This document shows positions 12,201-27,200 of a stretch of 64,000 nucleotides of DNA, one piece after another. The translations under genes and the position numbers were made by a program. Source of the DNA: Cyanoderma ruficeps. Its lineage: Eukaryota > Chordata > Aves > Passeriformes > Timaliidae. Positions within the stretch are counted from its first letter, which is position 1. Every line of letters starts with the position of its first letter. The DNA lies in NCBI GenBank assembly GCA_008694505.1, contig VZDJ01000116.1, positions 17,074,781 through 17,138,780 on the forward strand, given 5' to 3'. Below the pieces are notes generated by a model. That model ran no database searches, had not been told where the DNA came from, and was given only the letters and a program-made list of their open reading frames with translations.

Positions 12201-15200
12201 GCAGCCCACCCTGTGAGATGAAAGCCTTAGGCAGGAGTGTAGCGGCAGCGCAGCATCTGGCTGAGCATTCCTCTCTGCCTCGAGGGAGGGTGTTTCAGAG
12301 GTATTTCTCCCCATGGCAGTAAGAAAGGAGAGGTGGGGCCAAGCTGTCCCCCACAGACACATCAGAGGGAGAACAGGCCAGCTGGATTGGTGGGAGGATG
12401 ATGGGAGCAGGGTTCCAGCCCCTGCCATGGGATAAAGCTGAGGATCTGTGTTCTGACAGTGCTGCAGGAGGGTCCCAGGTGGTGGGCAGATGTAGGGCTG
12501 TGTCAGGGGTTTGTTCTGCTGCCAGTAAATCGGGCAGCTCATCATGTCTGCTCACAGTCCGTGATCAGCCAGGTGGGGGGAACATCTCCACTAGCTTGCC
12601 ATAGCGTAGGACTTCCATCTGCACAGGGGATAATTTATTTCCCAGAGTGTGGAGGAGGTGTCAGTGCTAGCCTGTCCCAAGTAATAGTGTGTGTAGGGGG
12701 AAGCACTGGGATCTGCAGCTGGAGGGTGGAGTGACAGGGTCATTGGATGGGAGCAAGAGCATGAGCAGGCAGGGGATAGCGTGGCTGCAAGTGTGCATGG
12801 CAGGTTGTGTGTTGTGCCTGTGTGCTGGATGGATCCCACGGAGGGGGACTGGAGTGGAGACTGTGCCCAAAACCAGCTTGCCCCTGTCCAGTATAAAAGT
12901 TCTTCTCTTGCCCATTTGCTTCCTTGAGAACAGCCCTGGGTGCACAGCCCTGTCCTCATGGGTCTGACAGGACCAGCTACCTGCATCCTTCTGGTCACTG
13001 TCAGGCATGGGTTGTCTCTTCCTCCTAGAAGCAACCCCCAGTAGGAGTGACGCCCACCGGTGTCCTTCCCCTGAGTGTGTGACCCGAGGGAATTGTGTGT
13101 TGCCCATCCCCCTGCTCCCTCGCTAACCTGCCTTCCCTCCTGCTGCTGCCTCACGCAACCTCCCTCTGCTTGCCACTTCTGCTCCTACAGCCTGGCAGTG
13201 AGGCTGGGCTGGAAGCCACAGTGACCCTTGAGCCAGGTCCCCGAGCTCCCAGGAGGTCCTCTGTCAGAGTGGGGTACTGTACGGAAGGGTCTCTCCCTTG
13301 TGTGCCAGGGTTAGGGGCTCCCATGGGTCATCTCTGTGCCAAAGCGCCTTGCCCTCGATGGCTGCTGCACCTTCCCGGGGTGATGGGACTGTTGCCTGAC
13401 TCTGCCTCATCTCTGTCTGCTGTCTCCCTCCTTCTGGCACGTGTACCCTCTTCCTCTTCCCTCTTTGCTGTCCTGGCTTGTCTGCAGTCCTCTGATGCTG
13501 ATGACTTCTCTCTCATGGGGTGTTGTGGCATTGCCGAGATCCTGAGGGTCCGTGATGGAAGGGATGCTGCTCCTAGCCACACATGGGGCAAGGAGCTTGT
13601 GAGTGATGCTGCTGGGTACCACTGCTCACAGACAGGTTGGATTTTGCAGGTGGAAAGGCTGGAGCTGAGCTTTTGGCAGCCGCTGCTGCATCCCTGCAGG
13701 CAAAGGCAGGTTGGAGTCCATGGGGAATTGGTGGCACAGGATTAATTGACAGGAAGTTTGTGGATTTGGTTGGGCTGGTTAAACGGCTGATCTCTACAGA
13801 TGCTGATGCATAATTCATGGATTGTCAGAACTTTGGCCAAGGGATACAGCTCTTGCTGCACAGGCCTGGCCATGCACAGGCTCTTTCACCATCTCTGTGT
13901 CTGGGCATAGAGTTTTTCCTCACTGTTGGCCATATTACAACTGGAAAAGGTATCTCAGCTCAGTGGTGCTGTTCCCATACTGTGTGTTGTGCTGGAATGA
14001 GTTGCCCTCAAAGCTTTGGGAGCCAGAACATGAGGAGGTTTGGTCCCTGGAGCAAACTCTGCTTTCTTCCAGCTGTATTGGGTGCATATGTCCCAGCTGG
14101 ACCTGAGCCTCATGCATTAACATCCCGGACATCAGTGGGTTGTGCCAGCCCTGAAGGACAGGAGAGACCCTGTTCATGGAGCTGCCTCTGCCTCACTGCT
14201 CATTAGTGATGTTTTCATTAGGGGAAGTGGTTTGATTTTATTTAAGCCAAATTGCTGTGCTTGGGAGATGATAAATCCATCTGCCGGCAAATCGCTCTCC
14301 TGCCGCCGGGATGGATCCCAGCCCTGCTCTCTAATCATGCGGCAGATAAATGAGCCTTTAGTGAAACAAATCTCCCTGTCGTCCCTCGCCAGGGGGGCTG
14401 AGCTGGGTGGTCTGATGTCATGGTGAGGGGTTCTGGCTTGAGGTGGGGACTCATAACCCTTCACTAACACTGTAGAACTCTGAGGGTGGTTATTGCTGAG
14501 CAAGTGAACTGCCGGGGTTGTTGCAAGCGGCTTCCGTGGGAGCAAAGGGGCAGAGGAGCCCCTTTCCATGGGGCAGGGTTTGTGGATGGGTGCAGGGGTC
14601 ATGTTCAACCCACTGTCCATGCCAGAGTGCTCTGCTGGCAGCTGGGGCGGGTGCATGCCATGCCATGGGGGTGAGTGGCAGGGTACCGGGGACGAGTGAC
14701 CCTGCTCGCAGCGATCCCCCCCTTTGCGGGCTTTGCAAATGTTCTCTGGCAGCTGGGCTGTGCTGGGTGGGAGGCTCCACTGCGGTCCCCCTGTCCCCGA
14801 GTTGCTGTGGCTCTGGCTGCTTCTGGCTTTTAAGTAGATTTGTCTTCCTCTCCAAATGAAAACGGGTGGTGCAGCCCCTGGGGAGCAGTGAGAGTAATTA
14901 GCTTGTTTGGAGATGGAGCCCTGCAGGAGAGGGGCTGGGGGCAGGATACTGCTGCTTTCAACAGGAGCTGACAGGGATGGGGGGTGTGGAGGGCTGTCAC
15001 CGTCACTGCCTCTGAACCTGGGCTTCCTGGAATGTTTCCCCTGTGGTCCAGATAGGACAAGTCACCCATGGACACTCCTGGGCAGAGAAGGCACTCACTG
15101 CCATTGACATGCACTTCTGTGTCCATGCCTTGTGTGCCTCTCCAGCCCCAAAGGCTTAGCTCCACCAGGTTCCAGATGACTCCAGCCCCATTTGGGCAGG

Positions 15201-18200
15201 AAGCACTCTGCTTTTGAACCTGTAGGGTTGGAGATCCCTTCTGTTTAGGGAGCTGGCACCTTTCCCAACCCCAGGTTGGTGTTGGCATTGCTGCTGGGGA
15301 CTCTGGGCAAGAAGGTCAATGTCCCATCCATGCTGCCCCTGCTCACTCCACCTGGAGACATGGGGTGCCTTGAGACCCTGAGGTCTGCAGGACATACAAG
15401 CAGGAGCTCCACTCTGAGCATGTATGATCATCTGATTCCTGCGCCAGCTTCATCTTCAGTGAGTGTTCATGGGGTTGTGCCCTGTGCAAGTGGGGGCACT
15501 GCACACCCCTGCGTGCAGACAAACCTAATCCACGCGGTACCTGGAATGGGCAGATGGCTTTGTCCTGGATGGGAGGGAGCTGTGGGGTCTGACTGCTCAC
15601 AGAGAGGTCCATCAGGGGCCGTGCTGCAGCAGCAGCAGTGCCTGTAGGTAGGCAGGGAATACTCAGAGCCCCAAGAGGCTGGCAGTGGAGATGGACAGCT
15701 TCACCTGTAGTCCCTCTCCAGGGAGCAGGTCATGGACAATGATGGAGTGACTAACTCAGCAGGTGGGGCGGTGGCACAAATCTGCTGCTTTAGCTCTGCC
15801 CTGCAGAGACTTGAGAACTGCATGGAATTGGACACCCTGGCCTGGCCTGTTTTCCCAGTGAGACACATCCCATGGCAGCGAAATTCCTGCTGGGGAGGGC
15901 CTTGACAGTCTGAAGCAGAGGCAGGCTTCTTGGCAAGATGCTACCCTGGGAGACTGGCATGACCCTGTCACTGAGCCTCTGTGGGGTAGAAAATAGGACC
16001 CTGCTCCTGGCTTCAGGCACTGACCCCAGCAGCAGACCAGGGGTGCACCAAATCTTCAGGGTGCACCTGTCCTCTTCCCATTACCAACCACTCATTCAGA
16101 TATCAAAAAGTACTTTTTAGGGATGGTGTATCATTGGTGATGGTCTGGCCAGGATGAGAGCCACAGGGAAGAGGGGTTTCCTTGACCCAGATGGGGAAGG
16201 TGTAGCCCTGTGGGATGCAGAGAGGCACCAGAAAACACACCCAATCAGGAGCCAGGTCAGGATCCAGGGAAGAGCCATCCATCTGCTTTCACTGGTTACT
16301 GCAGCCCATGCAGCAGTGGTGGGGTGAAATGAAAACCGGCCTGCTCGCTAACGAGATTAGACCGAGAGCCATTGCTCCTGGCCCCTTTGGTTAATCGCTT
16401 CTTCCTAGATTGAATTTTTTAAAATTGCATTGCTTACAGAAAGCCCCTGAATGGGTTTAAAGGCAATAATCCACCTGGCCCTCTGTCACTGCAAGGGCCC
16501 CCCTGGGGCTACTTGGCAGTGGGCTGTTGAAGTCCCTGGTGTGTCTCCACGTGTCTCTGGTGTCCCCAGGAGGTGGCTGGCAGCACTGGCTCCTGACAGC
16601 TCCTGATTTATTCCAGGAGGGAATACGCATTAATTTTTAATGGTGTGATTTAGTGAAGTCTCCAGAGGTGAGGGAGAAGGGACTGGGTCAGATGCCAGGC
16701 TCTGTACTGCAGCCCATGTGACAGGTCCCTTTTGCCCCCCCCACTGCTGCCTCAAGGGCCATGATGGGCACCTGCCCATGCTGCTGGACTCCTAGGGGCA
16801 TGCTGGGTTTGGGTGGTTCAGTGACGGGGTACAACACCCCCAGCCCTGGTTGCACTTGCTTGAGGTCTCGTCTGACCCTGGAGCGGGGAGGGAGAGCTGC
16901 TGGTGCCAGGTTCTGGGGTCGCAGCACAGGTGGAAAAGGGGTGTGGGGCTTGGGCAGCACAGTAACAGATGTTATAATATGCTGTGGTTATGACTGACCC
17001 CAGCATCTCTTGGAGACATCTCAGCCCTCTCCTGAGTGGTGGGATCTGCCCCTAAGTACTCCTTTCTTTCCCCCTCCCTCTGCTTCTAGCACTTGATCTT
17101 CTGAGCCCATCCCCAGCCCTTTGCTGCTCATGCTGACCCAAACAAATTTCCCCTGGAGCCCGCCCTCCCTGCTTGCTTCCCCTCCATCGTGCAAAGTGAG
17201 TCACTCCCAGGCACCAGGAATCATTCATGTCATTTCCCCCTTTGCCGCAAAGTCATTAATGCGAGTGGAATAATTTGTTGCATAATGGAGAGGATCAGCG
17301 GGAGCTCTGCTCCGGCAAGCAATTCCTGGCCCTGGCCACCACTGCCCTGGGAGGGGGCAGCTCGATGGGATCCTGCTGGTCCCACGGCTGCACCATGCTG
17401 GCAGCAATGGGGTCAGATCCCTGAGGCATTTTTCTAAAAGCCAAGTCTTGCCTGAATCCCAGCCTGGGGAGATGGACGTGTACGTCATGGCCTTGGCGTC
17501 TGCTCACCCTTATACAGACCCTCTCAAAGGGACATGTTCCAACTCCCCCACAGGGACACAGGCAAGAAGTGTCCCCCGTATTGGTCAGGGTGTGTATTTT
17601 GGCACCCTTTGTTCTGGCCACATCCCTGCCTCCTACCCACTCCAGCTCCTCTGAGCTCCCCAAGTTGTGGGTGTCACAAGTGCTTCCCACCAGCAGCCAA
17701 ATCCCTCCTGACTTCTTGCTCCAGAACTGGGGACCTCAAAGTGTCCCAGCAAGGGTGCAGGCAGCTCTGGAACTGCTCCCAGTGAGTTCCCAGCTGGCCG
17801 TTTTTGGTGTAAACCCAAGCACATCTGGCAGTATCTCCTGGGGACCTTGCAGCCTCTCAAGTAGAGGGCTGCCCAGAGGGGGGACTTGCCACCCCTCCAG
17901 CAACGGTGGGTGCCGAGAGCCTGTATTTGAGTGATGCTCACTGTGATTGTAGTAGATCCAGTGTCTCCCCTGCATATCGGGTGGGAGAAGGGCAAAGAAC
18001 AGTGCTTTAGGTGATAAGAAGCATTGTGGAGACTGCTCCCCCTCCCCAGGGTTAATTTCCTTCTATCCCACGCTTGGCCAGGCATTAATTTAAAGATGCT
18101 GTAATGGGAGAGGGAGAGCATAAGAGGATTGGGCTGAGGGCAGGAGGATTTAATGAAGGGAAGGGACGTGGCTGGGGCTGGGGGCTGCCCAGGGTCTGAT

Positions 18201-21200
18201 GGTGCAGGATGGGCAGGAAGTGCCGTGCACTCCTCAAGACTGAGCCATGCTGATGTGTCCCAGCGTGACTCATATGTGATGGCACCCATGGTACCCTCCA
18301 ACAGGGAACATGGGAGTGACCCTTCTCCTCTCCTCAGGGAGAGCTGCTGGTGGCTGGGTGGGGACAGGGCTGTGTGCTGCTTGTTCGCAGTGTGGCCATG
18401 CCGTGTGTTCCACCTGTCTGTACCTTGCGTGAGACACCAGGCACAAGTTCAAACCCAAGCCTGGAGTAATCCAGCAGAAGGGCATCATGCCTGGCCAGGG
18501 TTAGAGGGGGGAAGGAGCAGGCAGAGCCCCTTTGCGGTGCCATGTCCCAGCTGGGACTTAGTGCCCTTGGCTCAGCTGGGCACCAAGCCCCTCAGTGCAG
18601 GGGGCTGTGCTGAAGCAGAAAGGGGAAGAAGGAGATGGTGTTCAATATTTCTAAGTGACTCACTGAAAACTGCTGTTCCTTGGGACTGGTCATCCCCTGG
18701 CGTCCCCCAGGAGAGTCTGGGATCGGGGCCACCCCAGTGCAGTGTAAGCTAGAGGGAGAGGCTCTTTTGGGACCACACCCATGGAGGCAAAGGAGCCTTC
18801 TCTCCTCCTCCATTCCTCACAGACTCGAGAGTCCCGCCTCTGCCTTAGACCACAGTGCTGGGACAGGGATGTGAGTCCCAAGGGATTGTGGACCATCCTT
18901 TGCTTTCCTCAGCACTGTTTGTTTTCTTAGCCTGCCCTGCTGTAATTACAACCTGCTGTCACTCTCTTGATAATACAGCTTCTCTTTTATCACTGCTTAA
19001 TTAAATAACTGTGGGGAAGTGAGGGGCTGGTAACCCCTTGTTTACTAGGATGAACAACCCAGAGGCACTGAGGATGTCTCCCGGGGCTGGCAGAGAAGCT
19101 GGATGGGGATAACTGTGCTCTGGCCTGGGAAACAAGGCTGTACATGGGGTACCTGCATGCCCTTGGGAGGGATGAGGTACTGACTTTGTTTGGGCTAAGG
19201 ATCTCTGCACAGATGTTTCAACTGGAGGAAGTGCCCTGGTTGTGACCACTGACATCCCATCTGTAATTGTCCCCTCAGTTTAGAGCCTTGCCAACTACTA
19301 GGCTAGGAAGAGCATATGGGCAAGGTTCCTGCTGCCAGGCCAGACACCTCTGCCCACTATTAATTGGTGCTAATGAGTGTCCCTGGCAGCTGCTGCCAGG
19401 TCAGTGATCTCTGGCAGAGGCTATCCCCCCATGAGACCAGACACATGGGTCCCACTCCCTGCTCAGCAGAGCATCCTCAGTTGTGCTCTTGGTGCTCAAT
19501 GGAGACATGGCTCCCTCTGCTCAGTCTCCATCCCTTCCCTCATCCCTCTGCTGTCTCTCTGCCTTTGCACCTTCCCCTGGAGGCTGGTCCCAGTTCAGGC
19601 ACTGTCAGTGGTGCACCTCCAGGTGCTGCCCCGTGTCTTTCTGCTCTGGGTGCTCCTCTCTCCCCATCACAGCTACCCCACAGGTTGTTGCAGCAGTGGA
19701 AATGGAGCCTGTTATGACATGGGCAGGATATGGCCCTGTGTGCTGCTTGTGTACCTGAGACTGTCACACCCTGTTTAAAAACACATGGGCTGGGGGGTCA
19801 GAGTGCTCTCTGGGCACTGGTCATTCTGCTGTCGTGGATCAGGGATGAGATGTACAACATTTCTGACTGGGCTAGGCTGGGAAATGAATGCTCCCCCCCT
19901 GTGAACTGCCCTGGCTCTTGGGGTCCTGGCATGGAAACAATCAGTCTGGTGATGGAGCAGTTTTAGAGGCACTCTAGGTCTTTGTGGCAGGATGTTGTGG
20001 GGAGACGAGTTCCGTGATGATGTAGGGGTTGTGTACAGATGTGGAAGCATGGGATGACTTGCAGGCTCAGGGTAGCTCTCCTCCTGGTGTGCTGCCCAAC
20101 CTCACAGCCTGTCGTCCTGCCTGCCCTGGATTTGCAGCTCCAGACTCGATTTGCACAGATCAAAACCCAGGGCTATCTCTCATCTTGGCTTACCTGGGTC
20201 CCCCAGCCCTGAATGTGGGGGAGGTTTGGAGGTAATCCTTGCAGACGAGATGCTGCTGGCTAATTATAGCAGAACCTCTCACTTTGTGGGAACCACGGCA
20301 AATTGTCCCTCGAGCCCTGGCAGCAATGGTACAAATCTTCCGCTAATTAGACTTGAAAGTCCTCCCGTGAGCTCAGACACAGGATAGATATTTGATTATT
20401 AACATATTTATTTCTGAATCTCTCAGCAGGTCTTGCACTGGGAGACTGTACTCCCCCTCCATAATTGCCAGGCACATTTATTCCTATCAAGAGTGCCTGG
20501 GGCTCCAGGGAGGGGGTGCTGTTCAGGTCTGTGTGCTAATTTTTGGCATTGTCTCATTAAGGTGTGTAGAAGAAAACTTGCTGATGCTGAGAAGGTCTTA
20601 GGCAGGAGCAAGGCCCCTGGGCTCTGCCCTGTGCCTCCTACCAGCCCCTCTCTCAGATGGGATGCTCCTGACCCCTTCCTGGAGGGAAATCCAGGGCTAT
20701 CTTCCCATGTGCTCCCAAGCACAGCGGGTTCAGGCACTGGGCAGGCAAGGGAGGGATGAGGATAACCCAGTGGTGCAGAGCTGGTGCTGGGCACCACAGC
20801 CTAACACAAAGTTGCTGGCCATGACACCTCCAGTGGAAGCAGACAAACGGCAATGGAAACACTGTCTCTGAAACAACTGAAAATAGCTTTCCTGTCCCCA
20901 AAATGTCAGTTTAAAAAGGCAGTCTCTAGGGGCCCCCCCGGGCTGGCAGTTGGCTGAGTGGGTGCCCTGGAGATGTTGAGTGGGTGGCCTTGCTGCCCCA
21001 TGGGGCAGAGAGCACAGCAGGGTGGAAGGCTGAGCCATCACTCAGGGTACAAGTGCAGAGAGGGACAGTGGGGGACCATTATCCCGGCCATGGGGATGTG
21101 CAGTGCCTTGGCTTGAGGCTGGAGAAGGGTGCAGGTGGGCTGTGGGCTTTTGGAAAGGCAGCACTAACCTGGTGTGTCTGCCCTGCCCTGAGCCCCCAGG

Positions 21201-24200
21201 TCCACCCAGCCACCTCTCCAGGGGCTTCAGGCCAGTGCCACGGTGCTGTCAGCGTGGGGACTCCATGGGCTTGGTGAGGAGCCATGGCTCAGGACCTCAG
21301 CCCCATCTCCAGCACCACTTTGCTCTCCCTTCCTGCCGTGTTGCTGTGTCTCCCTGAGCCGAGGGCATGCTCCTCGTTACAGCTCTGGAGTTATTAATAG
21401 CAGCAAACACTCTCGGTGCCTTCAAGCCAAGTCCATTTTGGGGGAGATTCCTGCCATTTGAAGCAAGTTTCCCCTCCGGGCGTCTTATCTCCCTCTCCCA
21501 GCTTTGCAGCTGGCGTGTGCAGGAGCCCCTGGATAAGCGGTGGTGCTAATAGCCTGTGTCACTCAGCACGCCAGCGCCCGCCTGGGTGACAGAGGGTGTC
21601 CCGCTCCCTGGCCCACAGGCAGCCCTGAGCTGCCAGAACACGTGGGAGCGGAGGTCGTGTCCCAGCCTGTTCCCACTGTGCTTCCTCCTGTCACCCTGCC
21701 GAGACAGATCTGTCGGTGGCCAAGCAAGTGCTGATTGCAAGGAAATGAGCCTAGTGCCACCTCCCATTTACTGGAGCCCAACCTATCTGTGATTGCACGG
21801 AGCTCATTAATTTGTCACCATCACTGTGGCTTGGTGTGGGGTGGTGAGGGTGGCAAAGCTGGAGGGATGCTGAGGACTATGTCCTCTCCTGGAGCAGGCT
21901 TGGGAACAGGGCTGGCATCACTTGTGACCAGGCTGAGCTTTTCCCCAGCTTCTCAACTCAGGAGACCCTGGTGATGATTGGAGTGGGCACTGGAACAGGG
22001 TTGGGGATGGAAATCCCTGCTGATTTTCATGAGGTGCCATGGGCAAGAAGCAACGTGGGCATCTGAGGGGCAAGAAGATGCTGGTTTGGGATAAGGAGAT
22101 GCTGTGTCTGTGTTGTGCCCCAGTGTGAGCTGTGCACTCCCATACAGCACACTTCTGAAGGCCACGCTGTTTGGAGCTCCTGAGGGCTGTGCTCCCTTAC
22201 TGCCTGAGATATCCTGGGTGCCCCAGCATTGCTGTGCTTTTCAGATACAACAAGCTCTGAAATGCCCCTAGATGGTCCAGGCAGGTTATGGTTCTACTTG
22301 CTTACAGCTGCCGTCTGGATGTGTCAGCCCAATAACCAAGGCTGGGTCCAGCTCCTGGCTTTTCTGCCTTCTTTGTGCTTCTGTTTCCCCGCAGCTGTTG
22401 GTGCAGTTCTCTGTCCTCCTATTGCAGGGCATGCAGAAGCTCGGGGGGCACCCCAGGAGCCGGGGCGGGGGTTGATGAAGCCGTTCCCCCAGCTTTGTCC
22501 TCTCCTACCCGCCGCTTCTATCCTGTTCATGGGGTCAATGAATTATTCATGGCCGCCTGTGTGATGCCAAGGGGGCCGACATGCCGCCGAGCACAGAGAG
22601 CTTTTCTATGTAAATACTTAAAATATTTAGCAGAACTGACGAAAAAATTCAGCTTGGGAGCAGTCAGTGTCTCAGTGTAATCTGGATGTTTGGGGGCCAT
22701 CACTGGGGTTCTGGGTGTGATGGTCACACCAGGGTGGACCCTGTGGGGCTCTGACTTTCGTCTTGGTCTCACACCCACCACCTAAGTCGGTGGTGGAGTT
22801 TGTTTCTGTTTGTCTGTCCAACCACCCACTGGGTCTTTCTGCTTGTCTCTGCTATCACATGGGGGTGCCCCATCCTTTCCCTGCATTGCAGGGGCGCTTT
22901 GGCAGGTGCTCGTCCCTGCTGTGGTGTCACAGAGCCAGGCTGCTGCCCCCACCTGCTGCCTGCCAGCTGCTGGCAGGTGTGTGCTGCAGGACCAGTGCAC
23001 GGCGTCGGGCTGGGTTCGTTCCCTGGCAGCGCCTTCCCGAGCAGACAGATCGTGTCACATGCATTTTTTAGCAAGATCCACCAGCTGAGAACGAGCTGAG
23101 CTGTCGTTGCAGGTTTGTGATCAAAGCCAGACGTGCCCTGGCAGCCCCGGGGAGAGTGGCCCTGCTTGCTGTTCCTCTCCGTCACACGGCCAATTTACTG
23201 GGCACAGCAGGTGGGGTTCCAGCAGTGTCACAGGTTGTCCCTGCATTCCTGAATGTGCCAGGATGACCAGTGCCCTCCTGCCTGCTGTGGTTCAATGATT
23301 CCTGACCCGAACAGCTAAAGATGGGTGCAGTTATGATGCAGAGCTGTTGATGGCGTTTTGCTTCATGCACACTCCTACATCCCAAAAATTAGACCTTCTG
23401 CTGGGAGTCAGAGTGAGGTGGATTTGCTGGCAGCAAAGTTTGGGGTAGGAATGGGTTTGTGTTTGTCTTGGGATGTGTTTTAGGCCAGATTTACAAGGAA
23501 GCAAGCAGATGTAAAGGATGCAGTGAGCTGTGGCCAGCTCTATTTGGGAAAGCACATGGAGCCAGCTGGCTGTGACAATGCAGGGCTGCCCTGAGAGGCA
23601 GCCTGGGCAGCTGGCAGCTTTTCCTTGGCCTTTGCAAGCTCGTCCTTTCATGGATGCTCTCTGAGCCTTGGCAAGGTAGGAGCTGTGTGCTGGCCTATGA
23701 TCTGTAGGTCCCAGGGCCAAGCCGCGGGGTGTGTGGCCAAAGGTGGGGGTGGCTCACAGTTAGAGCCCACAGCTCCTCCCAGGCTGTGTGCCCTGCTCCG
23801 AGCCTTCCTCCGCCTCCTGCTGGATTTGCTCCTGCTCTCCTCGCCTCGCCGGTGGCGGCTGCCTGCGGTGGGTGCCTGCGGTGGGTGCCTGCGGTGGGTG
23901 CCTGCGGTGTGCCCGTGCAGCCCGGCTGTGTTGTGTGTTTCCCTCTGCAAGCGCAGCAGAGCCCTCGGGCTGCACTTCGCTGTGACAGCACATCCCATGT
24001 CAGACCCGCCGCAAATCCTGACTGCTAATAGCTATGCAAATTACCTCATTAGCTGCCTTATTTATTTTCTCTGCCATCACGTTTTCAGCACTTCCCCCAG
24101 ACCCGGAGGCTGCGGTTTCCCCGGGCTGGGAGGAGGAGGCAGGAGCAGAGCAGCAGCACGCAGGGCTGGGCTGGGCTGAGCCTTCCTCTGCTGCTGGCAG

Positions 24201-27200
24201 AGGTGTTGAGATCCCACGGAGCCACACACCCAGATGTGGTGTATCTGGAACCAGAAGCTCATGGCTCCTGAAGTGATCCCTGCTGCTGGGATGTCCACCT
24301 CCTTCTCCCTCATTGTGTCCTGGCTCTGGGGTGAGTCTTGCTGAGCTCTCCCTCCAGCCAGGACTCGCTCTGTCCCTGCCAAACAACTGTGGGTCTGGCA
24401 TTGCTGGGATGTGTATGCCCTCCATCCCCAAAAAAAGGGTGAGTTTGAATTATTTAGAGAGAGAATAGAGCATTTACTCAGCTGCTGTGGACCTGAGTGG
24501 TAGGCTGAGGCTTGGCACAGGGTCGCAGGATGTCCTGCATCCTTCCCACTCTGATTATCCTTCCTCGGTAATGGAAATTTTCCTCCTTCCCGGCCTGATT
24601 GCCCTTTCTTATTACTGGAAATGTGCCTCCCACCCTGACAGCCCTTCCTCCCTGAGAGAAATGTTGGCATCTGCTTTCTGCCAGCTACAGGATGGCTCCA
24701 GAGAGCCCACAGATGCCCTGGCCAAGATGGCCCTGGGCTGGGGCCCTTCTCTGGTGTTGTCCCTGAGGGGTGTATCCCAGGTTGAAATACTTTGAAGCCC
24801 AGATCCAGGGCTGGCACAGGCAGGAACAGTCTCTGACCACCAACCCAGCATGGTGCCCCTTGGTGATGTGCACGTCACAGGGCATCCCTACCAATGCTGG
24901 ACGTGCCTGCAAAGACTGCTCTTTCCTGGCTGCATTTTCTAGGGGTGTTTATGTGCCCACGATGTCCATGACAATGACTCAGGCTTTGCATGGACACCAG
25001 GGGACCCACATTTGGGTGTGATGACTGGTATAAAGACCTTGATTCAGCCATGGACTTCCATGCTGAGCTGCAAGCGTTATGTCTTCTCCCCCCATCCCCT
25101 TCTGTTTATCTTTTATTTCCTTCCTTCTCTTGGCGGCTGTGCTAATGAATATTTCATGGCCAGGAACCAGCGTGAATTCCCCCGGCAGCTCCCTGCACTC
25201 CCTCGGCAGGTACCAGCCCAGTAGTCGGTGGCTTAGGACGACGTGTCTGCCCGGAAGCCATCTCGGGAGGAGAGGACCGGGGTCGGAAAGGAAGCCATGG
25301 CTCTGGTGTGGGCAGATGTGTTGTGTCCCTCGCCTCGGTGGCGTTGTCACTGTCTCTTCAGCCTCCAAGGGACTGCCAGCAGACCGTGGTGGCTGCATGT
25401 CCGTGGTGGCCGCATGGCCTTTACGGTTCCCGTGCATCCTCTCACACTCGTGCAGGGCCACGCTCCGACACAACACGTGTCCTCTGCTGTCCCCCGTGTG
25501 CCATCAGCTGCCACAGCCGTCTGAACGAGCCGTGTCCCCGGCTCACCTCCCGCCGCTCTGCTGCGCTGTACCGGGGCTCCTCTCAGCGTCAGGCAGCGGC
25601 ACCGCGGCCGCACGGAGCGTGGGGCAGGGAGCGTGGGGCAGGGAGCGTGGGGCAGGAGGTGTGGGGCACGGAGCGTGGGGCAGGGAGAGTGGGGCAAGGA
25701 GCGTGGGGCAGGGAGCGTGGACAGTCTGTGTCCCCACCCGTGACATTACAGGTGCGTTGCATGGCCTGTACTGCCTGTCCTGGCTTCTGTGCTTCCAAGC
25801 TGGAGATGTCCCAGCACAGTCAGCAGACAGGAATGGGACAGGCAGGGAAGTGCAGGACAGTGTTGGTCTTCAGTCTCCCTGAATTTGCCCTTTATCCCCT
25901 AGGCTCGGCTGGTGCCTGGTGCAGACTCGGCATTAGGAGGTTCGGGCAGTATCTCTCTTTGCCAGGGTCAAAGCACAGGGAGGGAGCATGTGCTGGAGCT
26001 GGAGACAGAGCCTGGAGCCATAGTCTTCCTCCTTCCCATTGCTGCAGCTCCAGCAGAGGCATGTCCCCTTTGGGGGCCCAGCGGATGCTCTGGGGACACA
26101 GGCTGACCCTAAGTATCTTTTTGTGAGGTGATGCCCTTTGCCCCACAGAGAGGCACTGTGGGGAGTGGAGCTCATCTGAGGCTGCAGCTGGGGCAGGGGC
26201 TGGGGAACCACGGGCCTCCTTAAGCAGGGAGCACATCTGGGAGAACCACAGGCCGGGTTGTGGGGCAGGAGGGTGGCAGGATGCACCCTGCAGTGGCACC
26301 CGTGGGTGGATATGACCCAGGTGGGGTCTTCAGCAAGAAAAGTTGTGTAAGGGTGGGATCAACAGCCATGCCTTGTGGCTTGCTTTTCATTTGTGCTGAA
26401 TTCCTGCTTGGCTTTCCAGGGAGGAGCAGGGTCAGTGACCAGGGTGGCGAACATCTGCTGATCTGGAAGGGACAGGAAATCCCCTGTCCTGCATGACCAT
26501 CACGACCAGGAGGGTACTTGCATGTCTGACCTGCCCGGGACATGCTGGGATGGAGCAACTTTCTCTGTCAGATGGAAACTGGTTGCCAAGGAGCTGGATG
26601 GTAGGGTTTGGGATGGATCTGCAAACTTTGTTTGTTGTCACGTACTGTGGGCTCTGGCACCCTCCTGTGGCTGTTCTGTCGCCCGTCCTGTATCCCGCCG
26701 GCCTTCGGGATGCGGCAGTCGCCTTGGCTGATTTGTGCTGGCTGGTCCCCGTAGCATTGGTGACTTTGTGCATTTGGAGGATCTGGCCTTGTATCACACA
26801 GCTCATGGGACCTGATCACTGCAAGAAACTGTCCCAATGCGCTTGTGTTGTGGGGTTGAGCCAGGAGCAGAGCTCCTGGCTACTGTAGACATGGATGAGG
26901 GTCCTAAACCCCTGACCTGTCCCCTGAAGGTGGCAGGAGTGGACTGGGCACTGCTGGCTACCCAAATCTCTGAACTTTCAGCTGGGGGTAAGTGGTTCAC
27001 AGGGGTAGATTCGGTCAAGGTGTTGCATTCACAGACTGTCTCCAAATCTGTGTCTCTGTCTGCTGAGCTGCCAAATCTGCCACAGCTGGCCTGGACTGGT
27101 CCCTTCTGCTTGTGAGGCTGATGTCCCTTGCAGCCCTTCCCCGGCCTGGGGCTTTGTGGATGTATTATTAAAGGGTTGCAAGTTCCTGCTGTGCTGTGTG

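Noticed and set aside
25200..25740. Overlapping long frames with repeated [14 protein letters not shown] or GAWGRE-like residues
   Set aside because: Produced by the 14-base minisatellite; not a repeat protein.
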